A DNA stretch of 64,000 nucleotides. Origin: Cyrtodaria siliqua (lineage: Eukaryota; Mollusca; Bivalvia; Adapedonta; Hiatellidae). Shown here in pieces: positions 21,180 through 33,194 of the stretch (within the stretch, counting starts at the first letter, position 1; every line of letters starts with the position of its first letter). The stretch is from NCBI GenBank assembly GCA_037043455.1, contig JAWPHD010000008.1:699501-763500 (forward strand). Reading direction: 5' to 3'. A model generated the notes under the pieces. The model searched no databases. It saw nothing but the letters and a program-made list of their open reading frames with translations, and had not been told where the DNA came from. The position numbers and the translations under genes are program-made.

Positions 21180-24100
21180 AAAATATGAGTTATATACTTG
21201 CTTCATGGAATTTCATAAGAAGACATGAGTTTATTTATAACATACTTGAAGCATGTGTATTACCTGTCTTTCATCAGTGGATCCGTGAGATTCTCACGCA
21301 CTTTATATATCAGTTTATATATTATGACATCTATGAAACATCTGTATTACGTGTATGTATGTATTACCTTTATTTCATCCTTGGATTCGTGTGATTCGCA
21401 CGCATACATTCGTTTATTTACGACATATATGAATCATGTGTATTACCTGTATTTCTCACGCATACTTTAGTTATTTATGACATCTATGAAGCGTGTGTAT
21501 TATCTGTATTTGATCCGTGTGATTCTCACGCATACATTAGTTTACTTATAACATCTATGAAGCATGTGTATTACCTGTATTTATCACGCATACTTTAGTT
21601 ATTTATGACATCTATGAAGCATGTGTATTACCTGTATTTCATCCGTGAATCTTTGTGATTCTCAAGCATGTATTAGTTTATTTAGTTCATTTTTGAAGCA
21701 TGTGTATTGCCTGTATTTCATCCTTGGATCCGTGTGATTCTCACGCATACATTCGTTTATTTATGACATCTATAAAGCATACCTGTATTTCATCCGTGTG
21801 ATTCTCACGCATACATTCGTTTAGTAATGACATATATGAAGGATGTGTATTAACTGTATTTTATGTTTGGAACCGTGTGATTCTCACGCACACATTCGTT
21901 TATTTATGACATCTATGTAGCATATGTATTTCCTGTATTTCATCCGTGTGATTCTCACGCATACATTCGTTTACTTATGACGTATATGAAGCATGGGTAT
22001 AACCTGTATTTCATCCTTGGATCCGTGTGATTCTCACGCATGCATTCGTTTATTAATGACATAAATGAAGCATGTGTATTACCTGTATTTCATCAGTGTG
22101 ATTTTCATGCATACATTCGTTTACTTATGACATGTGTATTACCTGTATTTCATCCTTGGATCCGTGCGATTCTCACACATACATCAGTTTATTAATGACA
22201 TCTATGAAGCAATTGTATTACCTGGATTTCATCCTTGGATCTGTGTGATTCTCACGCATATATTAGTTTATTTATTTCATCTATGAAGCATGTGTATTGC
22301 CTGTATTTCATCCTTGGATCCGTGAAATTCTCACGTATACATTTGTTTATTTATGACATCTATGAAGCATGTGTATTACCTGTATTTCATCAGTGTGATT
22401 TTCACGCATACATTCATTCACTAATGACATCTATGAAGCAGGTGTATTACCTGTATTTCATCCGTGTGATTCTCACGCATACATTCGTTTATTTATGACA
22501 TTTATGAAGCATGTGTGTTACCTGTATTTCATCCTTGAATCTTTGTGATTCTCAAGCATGTATTAGTTTATTTAGTTCATTTATGAAGCATGTGTATTGC
22601 CTGTATTTCATCCTTGGATCCGTGTGATTCTCACGCATACATTCGTTTATTTATGACATCTATGAAGCATCTGTATTACCTGGATTTCATCCTTGGATCT
22701 GTGTGATTCTCACGCATGTATTAGTTTATTTATTTGATCTATGAAGCATGTGTATTACCTGTATTTTATCCGTGGGATTCTCACGCATACATTCGTTTAC
22801 TTATTTATGAAGCATGCATATTAACTGCATTTCATCCTTGGATCCGTGCGATTCTCACGCATACATTCGTTTATTTATGACATCTATGAAGCATGTGTAT
22901 TACCTGTATTTCATCCGTATGATTCTCACGCATACATTCGTTTAGTTATGACATATATGAAGGATGTGTATTAACTGTATTTCATGCTTCGATCCGTGTG
23001 ATTCTCACGCACACATTCGTTTATTTATGACATCTATGTAGCATATGTATTTCCTGTATTTCATCCGTGTGATTCTCACGCATACATTCGTTTACTTATG
23101 ACGTATATGAAGCATGTGTATTACCTGTATTTCATCCTTGGATCCGTGTGATTCTCTCGCATGCATTAGTTTATTTATTTCATCTATGAAGCATGTGTAT
23201 TGCCTGTATTTCATCCTTGGATCCGTGTGATTCTCACGCATACATTCGTTTAATTATGACATCTCTGAAGCATGTGTATTACCTGTATTTCATCCGTGTG
23301 ATTCTCACGCATACATTAGTTTACTTATGACATCTATGCAGCCTGTGTATTACCTGTATTTCATCCGTGCGATTCCCAGGCATACATTCGTTTACTTATG
23401 ACATCTATTAAGCATGTGTATTACCTGTATTTCATCGTTGGATCCGTGTGATTCTCACGCATACATTAGTTTACTCATGACATCTATGAAGCATGTGTAT
23501 TACCTGTATTTCATCCGTGCTATTCTCACGCATACATTAGTTTACTTATGACATATATGAAGGATGTGTATTACTGGTATTTCATCCTTGGATCCGTGGG
23601 ATTCTCACGCACACATTCGTTTATTTATGACATCTATGAAGCATGTGTATTTCCTGTATTTCATCCGTGTGATTCTCACGCATACATTCGTTTACTTGTG
23701 ACAGATATGAAGCATGGGTATTACCTGTATTTGTTCCAGTGTGATTCTCACGCATACATTCGTTTACTTATGACATCTATGAAGCATGTGTATTACCTGT
23801 ATTTCATCCGTGCGATTCCCAGGCATACATTCGTTTACTGATGACATATATGAAGCATGGGTATTACCTGTATTTCATCCGTGTTATTCTCACGAATACA
23901 ATCGTTTGCTTATGACATATATGAAGGATGTGTATTACCTGTATTTCATCCGTGCGATTCCCAGGCATACATTTGTTTACTTATGACATATATGAAGCAT
24001 GGGTATTACCTGTATTTCATCCTTGGATCCGTGTGATTATCACGCAAACTTTAGTTATTTATGACATCTATGAAGCATGTATATTGGCTGTATTTCATCC

Positions 24101-24569
24101 GTGTGATTCTCACGCATACATTCGTTTACTTATTAAATATATGAAGGATGTGTATTACCTCCTTGGATCCATGTGATTCTCACGCACACATTCGTTTACT
24201 TATGACATCTATGAAGCATGTGTATTTCCTGTATTTCATCCGTGTGATTCTCACGCATACATTCGTTGACTTATGACATATATGAAGAATGGGTATTACC
24301 TGTATTTCATCCTTGGATCCGTGTGATTATCACGCAAACTTTAGTTATTTATGACATCTATGGAGCATATGTATTACCTGTATTTCATCCGTGTTGTTCT
24401 CACGAATACAATCGTTTGCTTATGACATATATGAAGGATGTGTATTACCTGTATTTCATCCTTGGATCCGTGTGATTTTCACGCACACATTCGTTTATTT
24501 ATGACATCTATGAAGCATATGTATTTCTGTTTTTCATGCGTGTGATTCTCGCGCATACATTCGTTGACT
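21180..24569 (+). repeat. 3.4-kb satellite array of 71/79-bp units
   Basis: Units read GACATCTATGAAGCATGTGT, ATTACCTGTATTTCATCC, optional 8-bp insert, GTGTGATTCTCACGCATACA, TTCGTTTACTTAT. The short form is 71 bp; the long form carries an extra CTTGGATC-type insert, creates a BamHI site (GGATCC) and is 79 bp. Each unit has a small palindrome CGTGTGATTCTCACG. Short open frames rich in YDIYEACVLPVFHP are translations of the repeat and not genes. The array runs directly into direct repeat B. Confidence 0.92.
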
Positions 24570-25159
24570 TATGACGAGACAAATAAAGTTTCTTTATTTC
24601 TACCCAAATCTATGTTCAGTAGAGTTCGTGAAATTCTAAAAGTAGAAAAAAAAAGTAAAGAAACTCTAGAAGGGCGTAAGAAGCGTTTTAGGCATGGTTT
24701 CCTATCTGAAAGCAAATGATACTATACATAATGTTTAGCAGTCAGCTTAGCTATGATGCTCAACTTGACTTTGTATTGCTGCCCTGCTGGAATACCCCGC
24801 CGTTCAATGATACCACAACCAGTCACATACAAACAACGGCCCGACATGTCCCAGCACTACGCTTTATTTATGCTGAGCCTCAAGTAATGGAGTACCATTG
24901 TTATATAGTCTTTGGAATGGCCCAGCTGGGGACTGAACACACTATAGTCCAAAGTAGACCCAACTCCACGGTTTTGCATGTAACACTAACGGTTTGTTTG
25001 TGTGTATGATGTTTTACGTCATTTTCAACACATGTAAGGTTATATATGACGGTCGCCTGTTTGTGGTGGAGACAGACAACCCACTTTTCAAGGGTAGGAC
25101 CATAACTGTACACCTCCCGACATCCGTAAGAATCGACATTTTCTCACTTACAAGTCGGA

Positions 25160-25243
25160 CTCCCAGTGGGATTCGAACTCGCAGCGGTGAGAGGCAAGAA
25201 GGTTTAAAACGACACGTCGTTAACCCCTCGGCCACGCAGGTAA
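25160..25243 (-). repeat. tRNA-like SINE head (minus strand), in direct repeat B
   Basis: This is a paralogue of 19,404-19,482 with GGATTCGAACTCGCAGC and GTTAACCCCTCGGCCACG (plus-strand reading). Pseudo-tRNA or SINE, not a functional tRNA gene. Confidence 0.5.
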
Positions 25244-25721
25244 GTATTAATTATCCAGTAGAAGTTGCTTCTTTACACACACACTGTGGACAGAATAAAG
25301 TTTACTCTACGCAAATCCATGTTCAGTAGACTCACTAAACATAACATAAAATTATATATAATAAGTGTCAATGTAATAAGGCTAAAGACATGTTTTCTTT
25401 GCAAAAAAACATTTCTTCCGTCCATATATTATGCGTATGTCTCTGTCGGTTATAAAACACACGAACTACCGTATGCGTCATAAATGAACTAATCTAGGTT
25501 CAGTAGACATAGTTAACATAAACTAAAGACTCAAATCCACGAGCTAAAAGTGCTAAAATGCTTTATAAGTATGAATTATCCATATAAGTTTGCTTAGTTA
25601 CACTAATATATTGGGCCGAAAAAATGTAACTCTACCGAATACACACTAAACATATCAGAAAATCATACAATTATAATAATTATCAATGCAATTTACATAC
25701 ACACCTGTTTCCCTTATAAAA

Positions 25722-26008
25722 AGACTCTAAATCCGATCAAATATATGTGTGCGGTATGGATTTCAAGATTCAGATTTGTTGACCCTTATCAGATGCATTA
25801 CGTAATAGTCATTAACGGCTTAATGGGACACCGCAGTAATAATTATCGACACAGCGGGGTTATAACCATAAATCACGCAACTGATCGTGGTATCCCACGA
25901 TTAATGGGCGGTTAATGACTATTACGTAATGAATTACGAGTCAACACATTTGCATACTGAAATTCATACCGCACACACTTATATTTGTCCGGATTTATAG
26001 TCCTAGTT
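25722..26008. mobile_element. MITE with terminal inverted repeats, second copy
   Basis: This copy matches 19,951-20,199 and is longer internally, where inner arms ATTACGTAATAGTCATTAAC and GGTTAATGACTATTACGTAA extend the hairpin. Confidence 0.65.
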
Positions 26009-26183
26009 TTTAAGCTGTAAATGCAATAAAATTCAGAGTGGGACGGAGATAAGGGTGGAAAATTACCACTTTTTTTGCGAGCATAAAATGTCTATATTCC
26101 TCGTGTAATATAATAAAGATTAGTATGTATTATGTTCTTATATAGCTTATGCTTGTCTGTCAAGCGTGTGTGCATTTGTGTGT

Positions 26184-26210
26184 ATGCGTGCGTGCGTGCG
26201 TGCGTGTGTA
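26184..26210 (+). repeat. (GCGT)n microsatellite
   Basis: About six GCGT/GTGC repeats lie within a wider TG-rich stretch. Confidence 0.9.
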
Positions 26211-26399
26211 AATTGAAGGATTAAAACGTCCTTTACGCCCACCTTTAATAATATGTGTATAATTCAAATGTCAATTAATTTTGGTCGATGTAATTTCCAT
26301 TTAGGGTTCACTAGAACAACATGGACAGACTATTTCCTTCAAAATAATTGTGCCTAGTAATAGAGCAAGATTGCCGTTGTCCCTTTAATTCTTCTCACA

Positions 26400-26725
26400 T
26401 TTGTAATAGTTTTGGTAAATAATACACTGCTGCAATGTGACGACAACGTGATATATGGGTTAATGTCCTGCTGTGTCGATAATTACTATAACATGTATGA
26501 CTGTTGTAATACACAGCTAAGTCCGTGATATATGGTCAAACCCCCGTTGCGTCGATAATTACTGTTACGCAATTAACTGTGGTGTCCGATTAGGCAGTTA
26601 ATCACCATTACGTAACAACACTGATAAGATTCTACAAATTTGCATATTAGATTTCATATAGCACACACTTATATTTGGCAGTATTATTATGCATGCAACT
26701 ATGTTTAATATGTTTGTGAAAAGAT
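26400..26725. repeat. Degenerate relative of the 19,951 MITE
   Basis: CGATAATTACTRTTAC, ACGCAATTAACTGTGGTGTC, CACCATTACGTAAC and GCACACACTTATATTTG occur in the order seen in the right half of the MITE at 25,722-26,008. Confidence 0.45.
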
Positions 26726-26934
26726 GCAACTTTTAATTGATAATGTATACACACACTTATACAATTTGTTAGTTTAAGATCATGGAGTTAGTTCTACTCT
26801 GCGAATATTTAGGAATATATTTATATATTATGTCACTACGTCTACTGAGACTAGATAGCATGTATATTACATGTACCCCTAATTTAGCTGATTTATCATC
26901 GTAATATTACTGAGCAATTGAACAAAGCGACGTT

Positions 26935-27003
26935 ACCCACACCCCACCCCCACCCTCCACCAACCACACACCCCACCATCCACTCAACGCCCCACCTACT
27001 CCA
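26935..27003 (+). repeat. C/A-rich low-complexity tract
   Basis: A run of CCCCACC/CCCACCAACC words with almost no G. No function is inferred. Confidence 0.8.
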
Positions 27004-27063
27004 TCACGAGCGCACGCACGCACTCACGCATATGTAGCAACGCAAGCATAAGTGTAGACCCAT

Positions 27064-27810
27064 CGTGCCACGTTATATGTGTACAGTGGTAGATTTGGGC
27101 AAGGATTTGGGTAGATTTGGGCAAGGATTAGAGTAAATTTGGGTACATATTTCTTGTTTCAGAAGTTATACTATACACATATACTTTCGTGTCATGTTAT
27201 ATGTGTATAGTGGTGGATCTGGGAAAGGATTTGGGTAGATTTCAGTAAATATTTCTTGTTTCAGAAGTTATGCTATACACATTATACTTTCGTGCCAAAT
27301 TATATGTGTATATTGGTAGTTTGGGCAAGGATTTGGGTAAATATTTCTTGTCTCATAAGTTACACTATACACATATACTTTCGTGCCACGTTATATGTGT
27401 ATAGGGGTGGATCTGGGCAAGGATTTGGGTAAATATTTCTTGTTTTAGAAGTTACATTATACACATATACGTTCGTGCCATGTTATATGTGTATAGTGGT
27501 GGATTTGGGCAAGGATTTGGGTAAATATTTCTTGTTTCATAAGTTACACTATACACATATACTTTCGTGCCACGTTATATGTGTATAGTGGTTGATCTCG
27601 GCAAGGATTTGGGTAGATTTGGGTAAATATTTCTTGTTTCAGATGTTACACTATACACATATACTTTCGTGTCACATTATATGTGTATAATGGTAGCTTT
27701 AGGCAAGGATTTGGGTAGATTTGGGTAGATTTGGGCAAGGGTTTGGGTAGATTTGGGTAAGGATTTAGGCAGATTTGGGTGTATTTGGGTAGATTTGGGT
27801 ATTTCGTGCC
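27064..27810. repeat. Minisatellite whose units each form a hairpin
   Basis: Units start CGTGCCACGTTATATGTG at about 27,064, 27,188, 27,291, 27,382, 27,474, 27,566 and 27,668, with a core period of about 92 bp. Within each unit TATATGTGTATAGTG is complementary to CACTATACACATATA. Length variation comes from extra copies of a 10-11-bp GATTTGGGTA/GATTTGGGCAAG sub-repeat, expanded at 27,700-27,800. Confidence 0.85.
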
Positions 27811-27879
27811 ACCGCTTTTAGCTGACAATCTGCTGTCAAGGATGAGATTCTTGATTTAATCCACGCAATTACACCCAAT

Positions 27880-28215
27880 AGTGTAGTTTCAGTCTCTCTG
27901 GGGTGGCTCTAAATAACCTATAATGATGAGTCATTAAACAAAATTTGTTTCAATTCAATTTCCTTATTTAGTCACCACTCAATACGTTATACTACCAAAT
28001 TTCACTCTCTCAGGGGTATATATTAGACACCAGTTGATGCGTATACTCTGAGGCAGCTCTAAATAACCAGCAATGTGTTGATGAGCCGTTCAACAATATT
28101 CAATTATATTCACTTTCTCTAATTCAGTCATTATTTTTTCACCACGCAATATGTTATAATACCACCTTCAATATTCTGTGGGAGGCTCTAAATAACCTGC
28201 AAGAAGACACTGATG
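27880..28215 (+). repeat. 'Gatgagccgttaaacaa' repeat units
   Basis: Two to three diverged units of the family arrayed at 20,590, with GCGGCTCTAAATAACC-like ends. Confidence 0.65.
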
Positions 28216-28734
28216 CGTAGCATCAGAGGACAGCGCAGGATATTTTCTAAAGGAGGAAACAAACATGTGTATTTATTTGCAAATTTTATTTTTTTATACA
28301 CTTTAAAGAGAATATATCAGGCTTTTCAAAGGGGTCTAAGTGTCTGACTTAAAATTGACAAATAATTATATTTTCTATTCTGAAGAGCCTAATTAAACTT
28401 AATGAATGAGCCTAAACATGGTCCCTTATTTGCAAAGGAATTGATTCTGCACACCAATATGTGCTATCCTAGGTTACGCACCAGGGTTAATTTCAGCAAT
28501 TTACGTCCGATTCCGTCCTAGATATATGGCGTATTCAAAGTTTAAACCTTAACAATATGGTTTGAACATTATATTTTGATTGATATAAGTGTTTTATCAT
28601 GAATCCGTCCTGGAATGCAAAAGTTATTGAACGCTATATGACCTTTGTCCTCTGTCACGTGCTCCTCCATATGCAGCATAAAAAAACAATAACAAATATA
28701 GGCTGTGCACTCAAAGCGTGCCGCCAATAATAAT

Positions 28735-29060
28735 TATGTTGATGAGCCATTAAACAAGAATCAGTTCAGCTCAATTTCCTTATTTAGTCAACACTCAATA
28801 TGTTATAATACCAATTTTCACTCTCTCATGTGCATTAAGTGCATTCTCTGACGTGGCTCTGAATAATCTGTAACGTGTTGATGAGCCATTAAACAAGATT
28901 CAGTTCAATCTAATTTCCTTATTTAGTCATTATTTCACCAATCAGTATGTTATAATACCACATTCCACTCTCTCAGGGGTATATATTAGACATCAGTTGA
29001 TGTTTATACTCTGGGGCGGCTCTAAATAACCTGTAATGTGTTGATGAGCTGTTAAACAAT
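28735..29060 (+). repeat. 'Gatgagccgttaaacaa' repeat units, interrupted at 3' end
   Basis: Units with GATGAGCCATTAAACAAGA and CTCTCTCAGGGGTATATATTA. The series breaks at about 29,060 (GTTAAACAATATT) and resumes at about 29,690, so the intervening 630 bp is probably an insertion. Confidence 0.6.
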
Positions 29061-29076
29061 ATTATAGGTGACTGCA

Positions 29077-29186
29077 TTTGTATGGCTAAATATTACTTGG
29101 AACAAGTTGTTTTGGCAAAGGACGACGAGCTTGCAAGTCGTCCTGCGCCAAAACAACGAGTTCCAAGTAATAATTAGCCATACAAA
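29077..29186. repeat. Long hairpin, 40-bp arms
   Basis: TTTGTATGGCTAAATATTAC, then TTGGAACAAGTTGTTTTGGC, is mirrored at 29,147-29,186 with three mismatches. The loop contains a second stem AGGACGAC/GTCGTCCT. Confidence 0.85.
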
Positions 29187-29201
29187 TTCAATAACCTTTT
29201 T

Positions 29202-29681
29202 ATTGTATACTTTCATATTGTTTTTGATCAATGTTAATTGTATGACTATTACTTTTCATTGTATTTGTGTTATTTTTTATAGCTTTTGATGGAATTCCTA
29301 TCTTGCCATTCAGTTTCATTTTGTGTGGATGATTATTTTGCGCGAAAACGACGTCGACGTCGGATGACGTCATTAAAAACATCAAGGGATTTTCTGAAGT
29401 TTGTTTACCATTCGATAACGTTAAAAACAGTGGGTGAGTGACCATTTGAATTATTTTATCAATTTTTGCCATAAAAGGTTGTAAAAAAACCTCGTATTTT
29501 TTTGTTGACACTATAGGAAGGATTCCGTTATTTTATTTGAAAGTAGTTCCTTATTTCTATTTCGCGGCTCTTAGCAAGCACGAGCAAAAGTTCCCGTGCA
29601 ATATCAATGCGTGCAATATCGTAGAATATTGCACGCTTAGCTCAATGCAAACTAAACGGGACAATATGAAAGTATACAATA
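29202..29681. mobile_element. Candidate TIR element
   Basis: TATTGTATACTTTCATATTG (29,202-29,221) is exactly complementary to CAATATGAAAGTATACAATA (29,662-29,681). Inside lie CRE/ATF-like ACGTCGACGTCGGATGACGT and a GTGCAATATC..GATATTGCAC type small palindrome near 29,595-29,635. With the preceding hairpin it interrupts the gatgagcc repeat array. Confidence 0.55.
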
Positions 29682-29689
29682 ATCAATTA

Positions 29690-29960
29690 TATCCACTTTC
29701 TTTAATTCAGTCATATATTTCGCCATGCAATACATTATAATACTATCTACTTTCTCTGGTCGGCTCTAAATAACCTATAATATGTTGACGAGTGATTAAA
29801 CAAGATTCACTTCAATTCAGTTTCCTTATTTAGTTATAATATGTTATAATACCAGTTTCCACTCTCTCAGGATGTGCATTTAAACAACATTCTGTTCAAT
29901 TCAGTTTTTTTATTTAGTCATTATATCATCCAATATGTTAAAATACCACTTTTAATTAGT
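29690..29960 (+). repeat. 'Gatgagccgttaaacaa' repeat units, resumed
   Basis: Continuation of the interrupted series, with CTCTGGTCGGCTCTAAATAACC and TTCCTTATTTAG phrases. Confidence 0.6.
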
Positions 29961-30099
29961 AGTATGTAACTTTTTGAGGTTTTCATTATGTATTTTCACA
30001 TCAAAATAAAAAGAAGAAGAAAATATACTACAATTATACGTTAAATAACAGGACACATAATTATAAACTTAGTGGAATCTTATGTAACATGAAAAGTAA

Positions 30100-32200
30100 T
30101 AGGATACAATATATACTATGACGACGAGCGGCAATAAGAATAAATATTGTAGTATATATGTTTATTTTAATTCAATGCATTAGAATTAAAGCATCTTGTG
30201 TAAAATTAATTGTGAGTTCAATTTGGTGTAGCAAAGGCAGAGAACGAAATGGAAAAGTGAAATGAAGATGCAATGTTTTTATTTGTTTTAAATGTTTTAA
30301 AATAAACGTGCAATTTAAGTGCTTTGCTTTAACCAAGGAAGAGCTATATTCGCTATTTTTATATTAAGCTTAACGAGCTGGACGGCGAACTGAAAAAAAC
30401 TTCGCTAAAACAGACAATTCGCTATAGCTTAGTTCCGGCTATATGTATTCTTAAAAGTCTGACTTTTGACTAAAAATAATGTTCCAATGCACAATTATAT
30501 AAAAAACTCACTCTGAATATGTCCATACGTATGAATAATTACAATTTACATACGGTATTAATATGATCAAATGTCTATATTTTTTAAGTTCATGCTGTAC
30601 AAAAACAACATTATTGATGTGCAAATATAAAAATTGTATGTACAACTCTGTAAGTGTGTCAGGACTCTGCCAAGACTTGAACCTGGATTTCTTTTCTCGA
30701 AAGAAAAGTGTGTTTCTTTACACTACAGAGATCGCCCAGACATCACAAAAGAGTGTTCAAAACTAGGCAAAACTAATAAACATTTAGATTAAAACCTTTT
30801 CAAACTAAAACTATCACTGAAGTTTTTACATACCCCTGCAAATGCATACCACACAACTATATGCGCATCTCCACTTCATACTGATGCTTCTCACAAAGTT
30901 TGGCAAAAATCCATATATATCTATAGGACTTGTGGAGAAATAGCGCACAAAATAATTTTTCTTAGAAAAATATTTAAGGGGCCAGAATTGACATCAAACA
31001 CCACTGAACCAAAACCCCACTATGATGTGCGTATCTCCATATGATGCACGTTTCTCACACAGTTTGTTGAAACCCCATCAGGTGCATGGTTATAGTAGTT
31101 TCAGAGGACTAGTCGCTACAAGTTTTCATTATATAACTCTATGTAAACAAAGATGGCCGCTGGCGGCCATGTTTAACGTCAAATCACAATAATTTTTGAC
31201 AAGGATCAACATCATAGATGGTCGCTGTCGGCCATGTTTAACGTCAAATCAAAATAATTTTTGACAAGGATCAACATCATGACTGTCATACTGATCATTT
31301 TAGAAAAAGTCCCATATCAATATCACTTATAGTTTTCAGGAAGTAGTCGCTACAAACTTTTATTTTGAAAATCTATTTTTAGCCATGGCGGCCATCTTGA
31401 ATTTTTGGCCGACCTGAAATTTTGCAAGGATCAATTAGACATCAAGAGCAACATTCCTGTGAAGTTTCATGAAAATCAGTCTAGTAGTTACAGAGGAGTA
31501 GTCGCTACAAGTTTTTACTAGATAACTATATATATGCAAACAAAGATGGCTGATGGCTGCTGACAGCCATGTTTAACATCGAATCAAAAGGATTTTCGAC
31601 AAGGACCAACATTATGTCATGCTGATCATTTTAGAAAAAGTCCCATATCAATATCACTTATAGTTTTCAAGACTACAAACTTGTTTTTTGGAAATCTATT
31701 TTTAGCTGTGGCGGCCATCTTGAATTTCCGACCAACCTGAAATTTTGCTAGAATCATTTAGACGTCAAGGGCAACATTCCTGTGAAGTTTCATGGAAAAA
31801 TCCGTCGTGTAGTTTCAGAGGAGTAGTCGTTACAAGTTTTTACTAAATAACTCTTATGTCAACAAAGATGGCCGCTGGCAGTTATGTTTAACGTCGAATC
31901 AAAAAGATTTTCGACAAGGACCAACTTCATGTCATGCTGATCATTTAAGAAAAAGTCCCATATCAATATCACTTAGAGTTTTTAAGAAGTAGTCGCTACA
32001 AACTTGTTTTTTAAAAATCTATTTTTAGATTTGGTGGCCATCTTGGAATTCACATCAACATGAATTTTTGCTAGGATCAACTAGACTTCATGGGCAACAT
32101 TTCTGTAAAGATTCACGAAATCCATTCAGTAGTTTCAGAGGAGTAGTCGCTACAAAAAAAGTTTACGGAAATGTATTGAATTTTGAAGATGTTTTGAATT
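30100..32200 (-). repeat. Composite repeat copy 1 (inverted relative to 52.1-55.4 kb)
   Basis: From 30,100 a non-tandem head (ATATACTATGACGACGAGCG through TTCATGCTGTACAAAAACAA) is followed by tRNA-like sequence at about 30,650-30,745. A tandem array of roughly 330-bp units follows, containing GGAGTAGTCGCTACAA and CAAAGATGGCCGCTGGCGGC. Everything appears in reverse complement, and in the opposite order, at 52,130-55,370. This copy has about four units. No coding gene is supported. Confidence 0.85.
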
Positions 32201-32399
32201 TTTTAATTTTCTAAGAAGGCATGGTTTCTAAAAAAAAAGGTGGGGGTTAGGGGAAATATGGTAGATGAAAAATGTTTTGATAGAATGATGATGAAAATAG
32301 TTTATGACATTTTATGTTATAGAACTTGGGGCTGAAACTCGACCCCATCCCTTGCCAAAAGGTTTTCCCCCTCTTTTATTGAATAAAATTCTCCTCAGT

Positions 32400-33000
32400 C
32401 TCTAAAACAAGAGGGCCAAGATGGCCCTGAATCCATCACCTTAATGAGGCAAAATATAGCATTTTAAACTAAATCAAGGGCTGTTACTTCGCTGTTTCAG
32501 GTCCGATCTGGTTGTTTTTCGAACTTGTCAGTGCTTTCATTGATATTAGCAATCAGATAAAGTTTGGTAAAGATCAGATGAAAAATGAAGGCCCTATAGT
32601 CTTAATGAGGCAAAATATAGCATTTGTCCAATAGAGCTAAAAATCATGATTCAAAAAGAAAGAGAAAAACAAATGTTTACCTCCAGTGGGATTTGAACCC
32701 ACAGCTTTTAAGCTTCCCAGTGCAAGAAGTAATTCAAAGATTTTTGTATGGTAGCCATCATGGAACAAATTTGAAAAACATTCATATAAGGCCAATTAAA
32801 ATTATACCTAAGTTTACTGTAACCCGACCGACCCTCTGAAAACACCCCCGACTCATTTGTATTTTATTGAAAAAAAAGTAAATAAAAATAAAAAAATAAA
32901 AAAATAAAAAAAAGGTTAAAAAAATAATAACGTTCATTAGATCACGGTGCAATTTTCAATTTCGCGATGCGGTTTTGAAAGCGTGTGAATTTCACGGTAT
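32400..33000. repeat. Dispersed repeat fragments
   Basis: It starts with AACAAGAGGGCCAAGATGGC, a phrase related to the GCCCTCTTGGGCCTCTTG end at 50,435. GAGGCAAAATATAGCATTT occurs twice (32,447 and 32,608). TTTGAAAAACATTCATATAAGG links it to the 34.3-36.6 kb family. A-rich runs lie at 32,870-32,925. No gene. Confidence 0.5.
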
Positions 33001-33073
33001 ACTGTGCACAGAACTGGTATAAAACAGTCAAAATGGCATCTCCCAGTGCTGTTTTGGCTGTATAGTTTCAAAA

Positions 33074-33194
33074 ATGTTAGCACATGGAAGCGCTAATGTT
33101 ATGGCGTGCACTCTCCATAAAGAATCGATTGTTGAATTGTTTGACAAGTACCACAAACAGGTCGGTAAATGCCCCGAGTTCCAGGCCACCTGTC
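33074..33194 (+). CDS. Possible first coding exon, unknown product
   Basis: ATG 33,074 opens a frame whose 40 codons before a strong donor GTAAGT at 33,195 look protein-like (MLAHGSANVMACTLHKESIV, then ELFDKYHKQVGKCPEF). The composition is unlike neighbouring repeats. If spliced there, the exon is 121 nt, phase 1. I could not find a convincing next exon within the following kilobase, and I do not recognise the sequence. It may be a TE-encoded exon. The support is only the open frame, the donor and the composition. Confidence 0.25.

Larger units (their letters stand above)
24570..26096. repeat. 1.5-kb direct repeat B flanking a satellite array
   Basis: This is the second copy of 18,811-20,293, with scattered substitutions and indels, in the same orientation. 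It begins within the last satellite unit (GACTTATGACGAG). Confidence 0.85.

Noticed and set aside
21185..24475. Series of 66-97-codon frames with YDIYEACVLPVFHP-like repeats
   Set aside because: They follow the 71/79-bp satellite unit and switch frame with it; no start, splice or domain evidence.
21180..24569. CRISPR-like array
   Set aside because: Units are contiguous tandem repeats without unique spacers and the context is a eukaryotic genome.
27646..27828. Minus-strand 60-codon Pro/Leu-rich frame
   Set aside because: It is the reverse strand of the GATTTGGGTA sub-repeat.
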